A stretch of 64,000 bases of DNA from an uncultured Muribaculaceae bacterium (GCA_910584125.1 CAJTXU010000012.1:8573-72572); one strand, 5' to 3'. Counted from the first letter of the stretch, positions 26,924-39,562 are shown. The notes: a model not told the origin generated them from the sequence alone. Numbers and translations: made by a program.

Positions 26924-28234
26924 ATGAAGCGTTTCGCGACATTGATATTCACAATCCTGCTTCTTCTGTCCCACGCCATGGGGCAGGAGAGGCGGGATTC
27001 CGTCATTGTCAGTCTCGTGACGTGCTGGCCAGGGGCCGAGGTCTACGAACTGTGCGGCCACGAGGCAATCCGTGTGCGCGGCGTCAACGCCGAGGGGCAG
27101 CCGGTAGACTCGGTGTGGAACTACGGCACGTTCGACTTCGCGCAGCCCAACTTCATCTACCGCTTCGTCAAGGGTGAGACCGACTACATGCTCTCCTCCT
27201 ATCCGTTCGCATGGTTCATGCCCGAATACATGTCGGCGGGGCGAAGAGTGGTGGAGCAGGACCTGAACCTCAGCCGCGAGGAGGCCTCGCGGCTCCACCG
27301 GATGCTGCGCGACGAGGCGCGGCCTCCGCACAACGTCTACCGCTACAACTATGTGCTCGACAACTGCGCCACGCGCATCATCGAGCGGCTCGACCAGGCA
27401 GCCGACGAGCGGGTGATCTATCCCGACACGATAGCCTTCGGCACGTTCCGCCGCGAGATGCGCGCCTATCACCGTGACTATCCCTGGTATCAGTTCGGCA
27501 TCGACCTCGCGCTCGGGTCAGGCATCGACCGTCCCATCACGGGACGCGAGGAGATGTTTGTGCCCGTGGAGATGTATCAGAAGGCCGCCGGGGCGCATTT
27601 CGCCGACGGCAGACCGCTCGTGTCGGCCACGCGCACGCTCTGGGAGGGCGTGCCCGACGCCACGCTCGGGCCGACGCACTGGAGCGCGACCCCGCTGGTG
27701 TGCTGTTCGGTGTTCTTCGTGCTGGTGCTCCTCGTGTGCTGGCTCCAATGGCGGCGGGTGGTGATATATCGCGCGCTATACTCGGTGTGGTTCGCGATGC
27801 TCGGCCTGACGGGCTGTCTGCTGGCGTTTCTCGTGTTCATCAGCTCGCACGAGGCCACGTCGCCCAATCTTCTGCTGCTCTGGCTCAACCCGTTGCAGCT
27901 CGTGGTGGCCGTCGGCGTATGGTTCCGCCGCACGTGGAAATGGCCGGTGACCTGCATGATGGTCTACAACATAATCGTGCTCACGGTGTTGTTGATAGTG
28001 TGGCCGTTCCAGAGGCAGTCGGCCAATGCGGCGTTCTTCCCGCTGATGGGGGCCACGCTCGCGCTGGCCGCGGTCTACGCAATAATCTCGCCGAAAATCA
28101 GTTATAATAAGAAGTGTAACACACGTAAGAATGAAGAGGTTTGCAACCTCGGTGCTGACAGGTCTGGTCGCGCTCGGCGCGGCGGCACAGCAGGCTCCCG
28201 CACGGCCAAGGCTCGTGGTGGGAATCGTCGTTGA
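26924..28234 (+). CDS. DUF4105 membrane protein, Lnb-like lipoprotein N-acyltransferase candidate
   Basis: A 436-residue protein with signal peptide (1-20, ending HAMGQ), a periplasmic domain (about 21-255) and a membrane domain of about five helices (about 262-390). The periplasmic part shows LCGHEAIRV (H46) and DNCATRIIE (C148), the His/Cys pair of a papain-like fold. This architecture is that of the DUF4105 family, whose Bacteroides members (Lnb) were reported to N-acylate lipoproteins. The last 35 or so residues overlap the next gene in another frame and look like its shadow; the domain proper ends near YAIISPKISYNKK, so the natural stop may have been lost or the overlap is real. Confidence 0.75.
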   Translation: MKRFATLIFTILLLLSHAMGQERRDSVIVSLVTCWPGAEVYELCGHEAIRVRGVNAEGQPVDSVWNYGTFDFAQPNFIYRFVKGETDYMLSSYPFAWFMPEYMSAGRRVVEQDLNLSREEASRLHRMLRDEARPPHNVYRYNYVLDNCATRIIERLDQAADERVIYPDTIAFGTFRREMRAYHRDYPWYQFGIDLALGSGIDRPITGREEMFVPVEMYQKAAGAHFADGRPLVSATRTLWEGVPDATLGPTHWSATPLVCCSVFFVLVLLVCWLQWRRVVIYRALYSVWFAMLGLTGCLLAFLVFISSHEATSPNLLLLWLNPLQLVVAVGVWFRRTWKWPVTCMMVYNIIVLTVLLIVWPFQRQSANAAFFPLMGATLALAAVYAIISPKISYNKKCNTRKNEEVCNLGADRSGRARRGGTAGSRTAKARGGNRR

Positions 28235-29714
28235 CCAGCTGCGCACCGATTACATAGAACTGCTGCAGGGCTATCTGGGCGAGCGGGGCTTCAAGGCCCT
28301 GCTCCGCGACGGCGTGTATATGCGCGACGTCGACTTCAAGGCCTCGCGCCTCGACGCGGTCAGTTCGACGGCCATGCTCGTCACGGGCGCCTATCCGTCG
28401 CAGACGGGCGTCCCGGCGGCGTCGGTGTTCGATGTCACCGTGCCGGGCGGCGTGTCGCGGCTGCCTCTTGTCTCGACGGCCTCGGCCTCGGTGACCAACG
28501 ACTCGTTCACCCCCGCGGCTCTGCGCCTCTCGACGGTGGCCGACGAACTCGTGGTCGATGCCGCCGGAGCCTCGCAGGTCTATTCCGTGGCCATGGACCC
28601 CCAGCAGGCCGTCATACTCGCCGGACATTCCGGCAAGGGGGCGTTCTGGGTCAACAACACCTCGGGCAACTGGGCCACGACGTCATATTATGGCTCCATG
28701 CCCTCGGTGGTGTCCAACCGCAATTTCCGCGCGCCCCTCGCGCAGCGAATCGACACGATGAAATGGACACCCTCGCCGCGAATGGCGCAGGTGCCCTTCC
28801 TCTCCGAAAGCCGCCGCATCAATCCCTTCCGCCACACCTTCGCGCGCCAGGACCGCGACGTGTATAAGAAATTCGCCGCCTCGGCCCTCGCCAATATCGA
28901 GGTGACCGACGTGGCCATCGACCTGATCCGCAATCTCAACCTCGGGTCGAATCCCGGCGAGACCGACATGCTCAGCGTGGCATATACGGTGGCGCCGTTC
29001 AGGTATGCCGCCGACGGCGCCACGCGCGCCGAACTCACCGACTCCTACCTGCGTCTCGACGGGCAGATCGGCCGCCTTCTCGATGCGGTCGACAGTGCCG
29101 TCGGAGCCGCCAACTCGGTGATATGGCTCACCTCCACAGGATATTACGACGACGCTGCGTCCGTCGACGAGCGCTACCGCATTCCAGGCGGCGAGTTCTC
29201 GACGCTGCGCGCCCGCTCGCTGCTCAATTCATATCTCTCCGCCAAATTCGGAAGCGCCGGCTACGTGTCGGCCATACGCGACGGCCAGGTGTATTTCGAC
29301 CGTCACGTCATAGAGTCGATGCGGCTTGACGCCGACCGCGTCATCGCCGACGCCCGCTCCTTCCTCGTCAAGATGAGCGGCGTGTCTGACGCCGTCACCA
29401 TCGACGAGGTGCTCTCACCGGCCACTCCGGGCGCAGAAAGCCTGCGCCGCTCGCTCGACCCGCGCGTGGCGGGCGACATCGTGGTGAGGTTCGCCCCCGG
29501 ATGGACCGTCAATTACGACGAGCAGACTCCCGTCCAGTCCAAGCATATGCGAGAGGCGGCCGTGATGACCCCGGCCTTCCTGCGCGCCCCGGGAGTCGCG
29601 CCCAAGGTGATCTCGACACCGGTCGACGCCGTCGCGCTCGCGCCGACGCTCGCCGGCGCCCTGCGGATCCGCGCCCCTAACGGAGCGCAGTCGCGCCCCG
29701 TGCCCCTCGACTGA
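28131..29714 (+). CDS. Alkaline-phosphatase-superfamily protein (possible pseudo-enzyme)
   Basis: A 527-residue exported protein (signal peptide 1-20, ALGAAAQQ). The opening LVVGIVVDQLRTDYI is the first metal-binding strand of the alkaline phosphatase/phosphodiesterase fold, and DAVSSTAMLVTGAYPSQTGV holds the candidate nucleophile Ser/Thr. In active relatives a later strand carries a metal-binding Asp-His pair; here the equivalent place reads VIWLTSTGYYDDAA without that pair, so activity is uncertain. The gene starts inside the preceding Lnb-like gene by 104 bp. Function is therefore left open; a lineage-typical envelope protein is likely. Confidence 0.7.
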   Translation: MKRFATSVLTGLVALGAAAQQAPARPRLVVGIVVDQLRTDYIELLQGYLGERGFKALLRDGVYMRDVDFKASRLDAVSSTAMLVTGAYPSQTGVPAASVFDVTVPGGVSRLPLVSTASASVTNDSFTPAALRLSTVADELVVDAAGASQVYSVAMDPQQAVILAGHSGKGAFWVNNTSGNWATTSYYGSMPSVVSNRNFRAPLAQRIDTMKWTPSPRMAQVPFLSESRRINPFRHTFARQDRDVYKKFAASALANIEVTDVAIDLIRNLNLGSNPGETDMLSVAYTVAPFRYAADGATRAELTDSYLRLDGQIGRLLDAVDSAVGAANSVIWLTSTGYYDDAASVDERYRIPGGEFSTLRARSLLNSYLSAKFGSAGYVSAIRDGQVYFDRHVIESMRLDADRVIADARSFLVKMSGVSDAVTIDEVLSPATPGAESLRRSLDPRVAGDIVVRFAPGWTVNYDEQTPVQSKHMREAAVMTPAFLRAPGVAPKVISTPVDAVALAPTLAGALRIRAPNGAQSRPVPLD

Positions 29715-29820
29715 ACAATGATTAATGATTATTGATTAATTATAAATTATTAATGATTAGGGGGCGTGGCCACTCATTGTTTTCTTCTCATTACTTTTCT
29801 TGTAAAACATAAACACTCAG

Positions 29821-33243
<3,423 letters not shown>

Positions 33244-33263
33244 CACCCTGACCGCATTGAAAT

Positions 33264-33302
33264 AAAAATATCGGCATCGCATCGCGGTGCCGATATTTTT
33301 TT
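33264..33302. terminator. Terminator between secA and the convergent efflux gene
   Basis: A 17-bp stem with one G-T pair (33264-33280 with 33284-33300), loop ATC, ending in a run of seven T on the plus strand and an A-run on the other side, so it can serve both convergent genes. Confidence 0.9.
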
Positions 33303-33329
33303 AGGATTTTCAATTCAAACGATCATGCG

Positions 33330-34556
33330 TCAAGCATTATCAAGGTCGGCGGGGAGTCGGCGCGAACCGTAGCTGAAGATGAGGGTCGTTACACCGAGCA
33401 CGAGGAACACAATCGCCGTCGAACAGCGTATGTCGCCGAGTCCCACAAGCGGCGCCACCGTAGCGCCGAACACGTAGCCGCCGACGCCCACGATCGCCGA
33501 CGCCGCCCCGGCGTTGGTACGCCCCTCGTTCATGGCCAGCGTGTTGCCGACGGTGAATATCATCCCCATGCAGAATATCATCGGCAGCAGCGACATCTCG
33601 TATGCCCAGAAGTCATGAACGCAGAAGAGCACAATCGCCTCGACCGTAATCGAGATCATCATAATCAGTCCGGCGATCCAGGCGGCGTTCTTCAGAATCT
33701 TGAACCTCAGCGCGAAAATCGAGCCCGCGGCCGCGAAGAGTGCGTTGAAGCCCATGAACAGACCGAAATGCAGCGCCGACCATCCGTAGATGGTCTGCAT
33801 GATGAAGGGCGCCGACGACGTGTACGCGAACAGCAGGCCGAGCGCCGAACCCTTCAGCAGCACATGCGTCATGAACGGTCGGTTGCGAAGCAGAGGACCG
33901 TACTCCTTGAACGCCGACATCAGACTGCCGGTCAGCCTGTGGCTCTTAGGCAGAGACTCCTTGAAAAAGAAGCTGATCACCACGAGCAGGAGCGCGAAGG
34001 CCGCCAGCACCCAGAAGATGCCCTGCCAATGGATCGAGTCCGCCACCAGACCGCCGACGACAGGCGCCGACGCAGGCGCGAAACCGTTGATCGCGCCGAT
34101 CAGGGCCATCATCTTCGCAAGCTGGCGTCCGCCGTATATATCGGCCGGAACAGTCCGCGCCAGGAAATATCCTCCCGACGCACCGAGTCCCTGCACCAGA
34201 CGGCAGAGCAGGAAGACGTGGATGGTTGGCGAGAACACCGAGGCCACCGCCCCGGCCATGAAGACCACCATCGAGACCAGCAGCACCGGTTTGCGGCCGT
34301 AACGGTCGCTGAGCGGGCCGAGTATCACCTGGCCCGCCCCGAGGCCGATCATGCCCATGGTGAGACCCAACTGCACCTGCGAGACCGAGCAATGGAAAAA
34401 GCGCGTCATCTCGGGCAGCGTCGGCAGATACATGTCGTTGACAAACGAGCCGAACGCGCTGAGCAGCACGAGATAGCCCACCAGGAACATGTAATAGCCC
34501 TTGCCGTGCGGATAGACAGCGGCAGGAGACGCCGAGTTCTCGTTGTTCGCGTCCAT
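33330..34556 (-). CDS. MFS multidrug efflux transporter, Bcr/CflA family
   Basis: A 408-residue inner-membrane protein with about 12 hydrophobic segments. The MFS motif GPLSDRYGRKPVLL is at about residues 78-91 and the family-typical YLPTLPEMTRFF at about 43-54; GLGASGGYFLARTVPADIY follows in the fourth helix. Members export drugs such as bicyclomycin or chloramphenicol, or sulfonamide-type compounds; the substrate here is unknown. It starts 3 bp after the stop of a small membrane-protein gene, so the two are co-transcribed. Confidence 0.88.
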   Translation of the reverse strand: MDANNENSASPAAVYPHGKGYYMFLVGYLVLLSAFGSFVNDMYLPTLPEMTRFFHCSVSQVQLGLTMGMIGLGAGQVILGPLSDRYGRKPVLLVSMVVFMAGAVASVFSPTIHVFLLCRLVQGLGASGGYFLARTVPADIYGGRQLAKMMALIGAINGFAPASAPVVGGLVADSIHWQGIFWVLAAFALLLVVISFFFKESLPKSHRLTGSLMSAFKEYGPLLRNRPFMTHVLLKGSALGLLFAYTSSAPFIMQTIYGWSALHFGLFMGFNALFAAAGSIFALRFKILKNAAWIAGLIMMISITVEAIVLFCVHDFWAYEMSLLPMIFCMGMIFTVGNTLAMNEGRTNAGAASAIVGVGGYVFGATVAPLVGLGDIRCSTAIVFLVLGVTTLIFSYGSRRLPADLDNA

Positions 34557-34559
34557 GGC

Positions 34560-34826
34560 TTACCAGAAAATCAAGGGACAGACCGTGAAATATGCCAGCG
34601 AGTCGAAAACGAGACCCAGCACGAAATAAGCGACGATCCAGAACATCGAGATCCAGAATCCCCACCACGCCAGCGTGTTGTTGCGGTAGCCGAGTCCGAT
34701 GCAGGAGAGCACCGCGCCGATGAGCCAGAACAGGCCGCCCAGGAACGGCAGCCAGAAGAAAGCGGCACCGAGGCAGGCGAAAATGAAGCCTGTGGCGCCG
34801 ATTGAATTATTGTCAGTGTTTGCCAT
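34560..34826 (-). CDS. Small membrane protein (88 aa), unknown
   Basis: Mostly hydrophobic, with three probable membrane helices (about 8-27, 28-46 and 52-75) rich in Gly, Phe and Trp, for example GGLFWLIGAVLSCIGLGYRN. This resembles short DUF4190-like or inner-membrane accessory proteins, but I do not recognise a named family. It lies immediately upstream of and probably in one transcript with the MFS efflux gene. Confidence 0.65.
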   Translation of the reverse strand: MANTDNNSIGATGFIFACLGAAFFWLPFLGGLFWLIGAVLSCIGLGYRNNTLAWWGFWISMFWIVAYFVLGLVFDSLAYFTVCPLIFW

Positions 34827-34939
34827 AGTATCTGAATTTTAAGTTAGAACGCTCCTGGGGTTGTCAGGGTTCTCCTGATTTTCGGGATCCGGGCTGAAGC
34901 CCGGGCACAGGACCAGGATGTCATGGGTCTACTCATTTT

Positions 34940-34979
34940 CGAGCTACTCGAGCAACTCGAGCTACTCGAGCTACTCGAG
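34940..34979. repeat. 9-bp tandem repeat, unit CGAGCTACT
   Basis: Four units plus a partial one, one unit with a single change (CGAGCAACT). It lies in the 284-bp gap upstream of aspS. Around it are short inverted repeats of GGGCT/AGCCC (34887-34905) without T-runs; no gene is seen in the gap. Confidence 0.85.
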
Positions 34980-35029
34980 AATTCCGATAAGTCCGGGATG
35001 CTCGGAAGGCCCGGGCTGTCGGAGAAAAA

Positions 35030-35061
35030 TTTGGATATTCGGATTATTTTTATTAACTTTG
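35030..35061 (+). promoter_or_regulatory. Promoter of aspS
   Basis: TTTG (35030-35033), 20-nt spacer, TAACTTTG (35054-35061). The leader contains GCGTGC, GCACGC and GCGTGC in series (35061-35089), able to form alternative small hairpins just before the start at 35111. Confidence 0.85.
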
Positions 35062-35110
35062 CGTGCTAAATATGCACGCAACAAGCGTGCGGAGGATATC
35101 CAGATAATTT

Positions 35111-36871
35111 ATGTACAGAGATACGACATGCGGTGAGCTTCGTCTTGCCGATGCCGGCAGGCACGTCAGGCTTGCCGGATGGGTTCAGAGAGCCCGTAAA
35201 ATGGGCGGTATGACATTTGTCGACGTCCGCGACCGTTATGGAATCACCCAGGTGGTTTTCAGCAATGAGATAGATGCCGGGCTCGCCGAGCAGGCAAACC
35301 GTCTCGGTCGAGAGTATGTGGTTGAAATCGAGGGAGATGTCAAGGAACGCAGTTCCAAGAACGCCAATCTTCCCACTGGCGACGTGGAGGTGATAGCCAC
35401 CTCTGTCAAGGTGCTCAACCGCAGCGAGATCCCCCCGTTCACCATCGAGGACAACACCGACGGCGGCGACGACCTCCGCATGAAATACCGTTATCTCGAC
35501 CTGCGCCGCCCGATGGTGCGCCGCAACCTCGAGCTGCGTCACAAGATGGCGTTCGAGATCCGCAGGTATCTCGACTCGAAGGGATTTCTTGAGATCGAGA
35601 CGCCGATTCTGGTCAAGTCGACTCCGGAGGGAGCCCGCGACTTCGTGGTGCCCTCGCGCATGAATCCGGGCGAGTTCTACGCCCTGCCGCAGTCGCCCCA
35701 GCTGTTCAAGCAGCTGCTGATGGTGTCGGGCTTCGACCGTTATTTCCAGATAGCCAAATGTTTCCGCGACGAGGACCTTCGCGCCGACCGTCAGCCTGAG
35801 TTCACGCAGATTGACTGCGAGATGAGCTTCGTGCGTCAGGAGGATGTGATCGATATGTTCGAGGGCCTTGTCAAGCACATATTCAAGTATGTCAAGGGCA
35901 TAGACTTCACCGAGCCTTTCGAGCGCATCACGTGGGCCGACGCCATGGCGCGCTACGGCAGCGACAAGCCCGACAAACGCTTCGGCATGGAGTTCGTCGA
36001 GCTCACCGACCTGGCCAAGGGCCACGGCTTCAGCGTGGTCGATGACGCCGAGCTCACCGTCGGCATCGCCGTTCCCGGCGCGGCCGGCTACACCCGCAAG
36101 CAGCTCGACGAGCTCACGGAGTTCGTGCGTCGCCCGCAGGTTGGGGCCAAGGGCCTGATGTGGGTCAAGTTCGAGGAGAACGGCGCCGTCAAGAGCTCGG
36201 TGGGCAAGTTCTACGACGAGGCGACGCTCCGCGCCTGGGGCGAGAAGGCCGGCGCCAAGGCCGGCGACCTGCTGCTCGTGATGAGCGGCGAGGCCATGAA
36301 GACGCGCAAGCAGCTGTGCGAGCTGCGTCTCGAGATGGGCAACCGCCTCGGTCTGCGCGACAAGAACGTCTTCGCTCCGCTGTGGGTCATCGACTTCCCC
36401 CTCTTCGAGTGGGACGAGGAGACGCAGCGCTACTACGCGATGCATCACCCGTTCACGTCGCCCAACCCCGACGACATACCGTTGCTGCACAGCGACACGG
36501 GCAAGGTGCGCGCCACGGCCTACGACATCGTGGTTAACGGCACGGAGCTCGGCGGCGGCTCGATCCGAATCCATGACGCCGAGCTTCAGGACACGATGTT
36601 CGAGCTTCTCGGCTTCACGCCCGAGCGCGCTCAGGAGCAGTTCGGTTTCCTGATGGAGGCGTTCAAGTATGGCGCGCCCCCTCACGGCGGTCTCGCCCTC
36701 GGCTTCGACCGCTTCGTCTCGATACTCGCCGGCCTCGACACGATCCGCGACGTGATAGCGTTCCCCAAGAACAATTCGGGCCGCGACGTGATGAACGAGA
36801 GCCCGTCGCCCATCGACCAGGCCCAGCTCGACGAGCTTCAGATCGCATTGGCCCCGGCCGGCGACAAATAG
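35111..36871 (+). CDS. aspS: Aspartyl-tRNA synthetase
   Basis: A 586-residue bacterial-type AspRS. The N-terminal anticodon-binding OB fold has LAGWVQRARKMGGMTFVDVRD near residues 20-40 (motif GWVQRARKMGG); the catalytic core has YFQIAKCFRDEDLRADRQPE (class II motif 2) near 210-230 and GLALGFDRFVSILAG (motif 3) near 530-545. The extra GAD insertion domain typical of bacterial AspRS fits the length. It heads a run of plus-strand housekeeping genes through queC. Confidence 0.96.
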   Translation: MYRDTTCGELRLADAGRHVRLAGWVQRARKMGGMTFVDVRDRYGITQVVFSNEIDAGLAEQANRLGREYVVEIEGDVKERSSKNANLPTGDVEVIATSVKVLNRSEIPPFTIEDNTDGGDDLRMKYRYLDLRRPMVRRNLELRHKMAFEIRRYLDSKGFLEIETPILVKSTPEGARDFVVPSRMNPGEFYALPQSPQLFKQLLMVSGFDRYFQIAKCFRDEDLRADRQPEFTQIDCEMSFVRQEDVIDMFEGLVKHIFKYVKGIDFTEPFERITWADAMARYGSDKPDKRFGMEFVELTDLAKGHGFSVVDDAELTVGIAVPGAAGYTRKQLDELTEFVRRPQVGAKGLMWVKFEENGAVKSSVGKFYDEATLRAWGEKAGAKAGDLLLVMSGEAMKTRKQLCELRLEMGNRLGLRDKNVFAPLWVIDFPLFEWDEETQRYYAMHHPFTSPNPDDIPLLHSDTGKVRATAYDIVVNGTELGGGSIRIHDAELQDTMFELLGFTPERAQEQFGFLMEAFKYGAPPHGGLALGFDRFVSILAGLDTIRDVIAFPKNNSGRDVMNESPSPIDQAQLDELQIALAPAGDK

Positions 36872-36917
36872 CCTGAACACAACGCATTCAACTCACTTCT
36901 CACCCAAACACAACGCA

Positions 36918-37700
36918 ATGACCGTATATGACATAGCGTCGGCAATCGAGGCGTTCGCGCCGCTTCCGCTGCAGGAAAGCTACGACAACGCCGGGATGCA
37001 GGTGGGGCGCGGCGACCGCAATGTCAACGCCGTGATGCTCTGCCTCGACGTGACGGCCGAGGTGCTCGAGGAGGCTATCCGCCGCCAGTGCGAGATGATC
37101 GTCTCCCATCACCCGCTCATTTTCCACGGGCTCAAGAGCCTCACCGGCGCCGACGAGACGCAGCGCATCGTGATGCGTGCCCTCGAGGCCGGGGTGGCGA
37201 TCTATTCGGCCCACACCAACCTCGACTCGACGTGGAACGGCGTCAGCCACGAGATGGCCCACATCCTCGGCCTCTCCGACATAAGCGTGCTCGAACCCGC
37301 TGAGGGAAATCCGCGGGCGGGCCTCGGAGTCGTCGGCTCGATAACTCCGACTCCGAAACTCGAGCTGCTGAGGCGCATCAAGGAGAAATTCAATGTCGGC
37401 TGCCTGCGTTATTCGTCGCAGTCGTCGACGCTCGTCGTCAAGCGCGTGGCCCTCTGCGGCGGCTCGGGCGGCAGCCTGATCCGCCGGGCCCTCGACGCCG
37501 GCGCCGACCTCTACGTCACGGCCGACGTGAAATATCACGACTTCGCCACCTACGGCCAGCGTATGGTGATCGCCGACATCGGACACTACGAGAGCGAGCT
37601 CTGCTCGATGAGGATATTCTCGCGGATCATCCGAGGGCGGTATCCCGACATCGTGGTCTATTTCTCCGACGACCAGCGCAACCCGGTGGGCGTGATGTGA
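36918..37700 (+). CDS. Nif3-like dinuclear metal-centre protein
   Basis: A 260-residue member of the NIF3/YbgI (GTP cyclohydrolase 1 type 2) family. Metal-binding and family motifs are visible in order: ESYDNAGMQVG (about 20-30), SHHPLIFHGLKSLTG (about 62-76), HTNLDSTWNGVSH (about 99-111) and GHYESE (about 222-227). Many Bacteroidetes homologues carry an inserted PII-like domain and reach about 365 residues; this one is the short form. The biochemical role is unsettled. It lies 46 bp after aspS and 49 bp before a zinc-ribbon gene, its frequent neighbour in this order. Confidence 0.88.
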   Translation: MTVYDIASAIEAFAPLPLQESYDNAGMQVGRGDRNVNAVMLCLDVTAEVLEEAIRRQCEMIVSHHPLIFHGLKSLTGADETQRIVMRALEAGVAIYSAHTNLDSTWNGVSHEMAHILGLSDISVLEPAEGNPRAGLGVVGSITPTPKLELLRRIKEKFNVGCLRYSSQSSTLVVKRVALCGGSGGSLIRRALDAGADLYVTADVKYHDFATYGQRMVIADIGHYESELCSMRIFSRIIRGRYPDIVVYFSDDQRNPVGVM

Positions 37701-37749
37701 GCGCGGCCCGCGTGCCGTGACAAATCGTAACAATCGTATACTCAATAAT

Positions 37750-38571
37750 ATGGCAGATAAGAAAAACGAAAAAGAACGCAGCGTCGAGGAGCGCCTCAAG
37801 GCCCTCTACCATCTCCAGTCGCTCCTTTCGGAGATCGACCGCATCAAGATCCTGCGCGGCGAGCTCCCCAACGAGGTGAAGGACCGCGAGGATGAGATCG
37901 TGCGCTATCAGACGCGCATCGGCAAGTTCGAGGCTGAGATCGCATCGCTGCGCGACCTGATTGCCGACAAGAAAGCCGACATAGAGGTGCGCGGACAGAA
38001 GATCGCGCGCTACGAGGAGCAGATCAACAACGTGCGCAACAACCGCGAATTCGCCTTCCTCGAGAAGGAGAAGGAGTTCGAGACCCTCGAGATCCAGCTC
38101 GACGAGAAGAACATCCGCGATGCCGAGGCGAAGATCGCCGAGAAGACGGCCGAGATCGAGCGCAACCGCGGCGAACTCGCCGACAATCAGCACATCCTCG
38201 ATCAGAAGAAGGTGGAGCTCAACGAGATTATCTCGGAGACGCGTCAGGAGGAGGAGAACCTTCTTCGTCAGGCCAAGGAGCTCGAGCCGGGCATCGACGC
38301 CTACACGCTGGCCGCATTCAAGCGCATCCGCAAGAACGCGCGCAACGGCCTCGGCATCGTCACCGTGCAGCGCGACGCCTGCGGCGGCTGCTTCAACCGC
38401 ATCCCGCCCCAGCGCCAGCTTGAGATCAAGATGCACAAGAAGGTGATAGTGTGCGAGTATTGCGGCCGCATCATGATCGACGGCGCCCTGGCCGGCATCG
38501 AGGAGACCCCCGCGGCCGCCCCGGCCCCCAAGAAGCGTGCCTCGCGCGCCAAGAAACCCACATCTTTGTGA
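37750..38571 (+). CDS. Coiled-coil protein with C-terminal zinc ribbon (DUF164/zf-RING_7)
   Basis: A 273-residue protein from the ATG at 37750 (MADKKNEKERSVEERL). Residues about 10-185 are a charged heptad-rich coiled coil. The C-terminal zinc ribbon has two Cys pairs, CGGCFNRIPPQ and CEYCGRIMIDG, about 40 residues apart. A basic Ala/Lys tail ends the protein. Family members are thought to bind nucleic acid, but no reaction is known. It is adjacent to Nif3, a conserved pairing, and 9 bp before queD. Confidence 0.85.
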   Translation: MADKKNEKERSVEERLKALYHLQSLLSEIDRIKILRGELPNEVKDREDEIVRYQTRIGKFEAEIASLRDLIADKKADIEVRGQKIARYEEQINNVRNNREFAFLEKEKEFETLEIQLDEKNIRDAEAKIAEKTAEIERNRGELADNQHILDQKKVELNEIISETRQEEENLLRQAKELEPGIDAYTLAAFKRIRKNARNGLGIVTVQRDACGGCFNRIPPQRQLEIKMHKKVIVCEYCGRIMIDGALAGIEETPAAAPAPKKRASRAKKPTSL

Positions 38572-38580
38572 CGCCGGCCG

Positions 38581-38910
38581 ATGTATTTCGTCAGAAAGAC
38601 ATTCGAGTTCAGCGCCGCCCATCGCCTGGACCTTGACTACGAGAGCCGCTGCACGCAGCTCCACGGCCACAACTGGGTGGTCACGGTCGAATGCGCGTCG
38701 GAGCAACTCGACCGCAACGGCATGGTGGTGGACTTCACCCACATAAAGCGCCGCGTGATCGACATGCTCGACCACAAGGTGCTCAACGACGTGCTCGACT
38801 TCAACCCGACGGCCGAGAACATCGCCCGCTGGATAGTCGAGACGGTCCCGCACTGTCGCCGCGCCGAGGTGCGCGAGAGCGAGGGCAACACGGCCGCCTA
38901 CGAAGTGTAG
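38581..38910 (+). CDS. queD: 6-carboxy-5,6,7,8-tetrahydropterin synthase
   Basis: A 109-residue QueD, converting dihydroneopterin triphosphate to 6-carboxytetrahydropterin in queuosine precursor synthesis. Zinc ligands H14 (FSAAHRL), H28 and H30 (LHGHNW) and the catalytic C24 are present; the DHKVLND and PTAENIA motifs follow. queE starts 37 bp downstream and queC 12 bp after that. Confidence 0.95.
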   Translation: MYFVRKTFEFSAAHRLDLDYESRCTQLHGHNWVVTVECASEQLDRNGMVVDFTHIKRRVIDMLDHKVLNDVLDFNPTAENIARWIVETVPHCRRAEVRESEGNTAAYEV

Positions 38911-38947
38911 GCGCCCACGGTATTGACAATCATCATTCAGTCTCAGG

Positions 38948-39550
38948 ATGAGAAAGATCAACGAAATATTCTATTCGCTGCAGGGAGAGGGGCACCACAC
39001 GGGTTACCCCTCTGTCTTTATCCGCTTCGCGGGGTGCAATCTGGCCTGCCCCTTCTGCGACACCCGCCACTCGGAGGGGATATTCATGGACGACGACGCG
39101 ATTGTCCACGCGGTGAAGCTCTACACGGCCGAGTGGATCGTGCTGACTGGCGGCGAGCCCGCGCTGGCCATCGACGAGGACTTCATCCATCTGCTCAAGC
39201 GCGCCACGGGCAAGAAGATAGCCATCGAGACCAACGGCACCGTGCCGTTGCCCGACGGCATCGACTGGGTCACGGTGTCGCCCAAGGGGGGCATCTGCGG
39301 CGACGGCTGCGTCGCCGAGGTGGCCGTGGACCGTGCCGACGAGATAAAAGTGGTGGACGTGGGCCAGGAGCTCGAACCCTATTTCGGACTGCCCTGCAAG
39401 GGCCCGAAGACGCTCATGTATCTGCAGCCCTGCTATGTAGACGACCCCGGGGAGTTCGCCGCCAACCGCCTGCGCACCGTGCGCCGCGTGCTGGCCGACC
39501 CGCGCTGGACGCTGTCGGTGCAGCTCCACCGTTTTTTAGGCATACCTTGA
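38948..39550 (+). CDS. queE: 7-carboxy-7-deazaguanine synthase (radical SAM)
   Basis: A 200-residue radical SAM enzyme that rearranges carboxytetrahydropterin to carboxydeazaguanine. The 4Fe-4S ligands are C30, C34 and C37 in GCNLACPFCDT; the opening FYSLQGEGHHTGYPSVFIR is typical of QueE, as is LTGGEPALAID for SAM binding. It is the middle gene of queD-queE-queC. Confidence 0.95.
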   Translation: MRKINEIFYSLQGEGHHTGYPSVFIRFAGCNLACPFCDTRHSEGIFMDDDAIVHAVKLYTAEWIVLTGGEPALAIDEDFIHLLKRATGKKIAIETNGTVPLPDGIDWVTVSPKGGICGDGCVAEVAVDRADEIKVVDVGQELEPYFGLPCKGPKTLMYLQPCYVDDPGEFAANRLRTVRRVLADPRWTLSVQLHRFLGIP

Positions 39551-39562
39551 TATACGGACGAT

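Noticed and set aside
25532..27472. Minus-strand frame of 646 aa opposite asnS and the Lnb-like gene
   Set aside because: Spans two confirmed genes on the other strand and has the same shadow composition; likewise the long frames opposite secA (29836-31449, 31780-33282), aspS (35066-36880) and parC.
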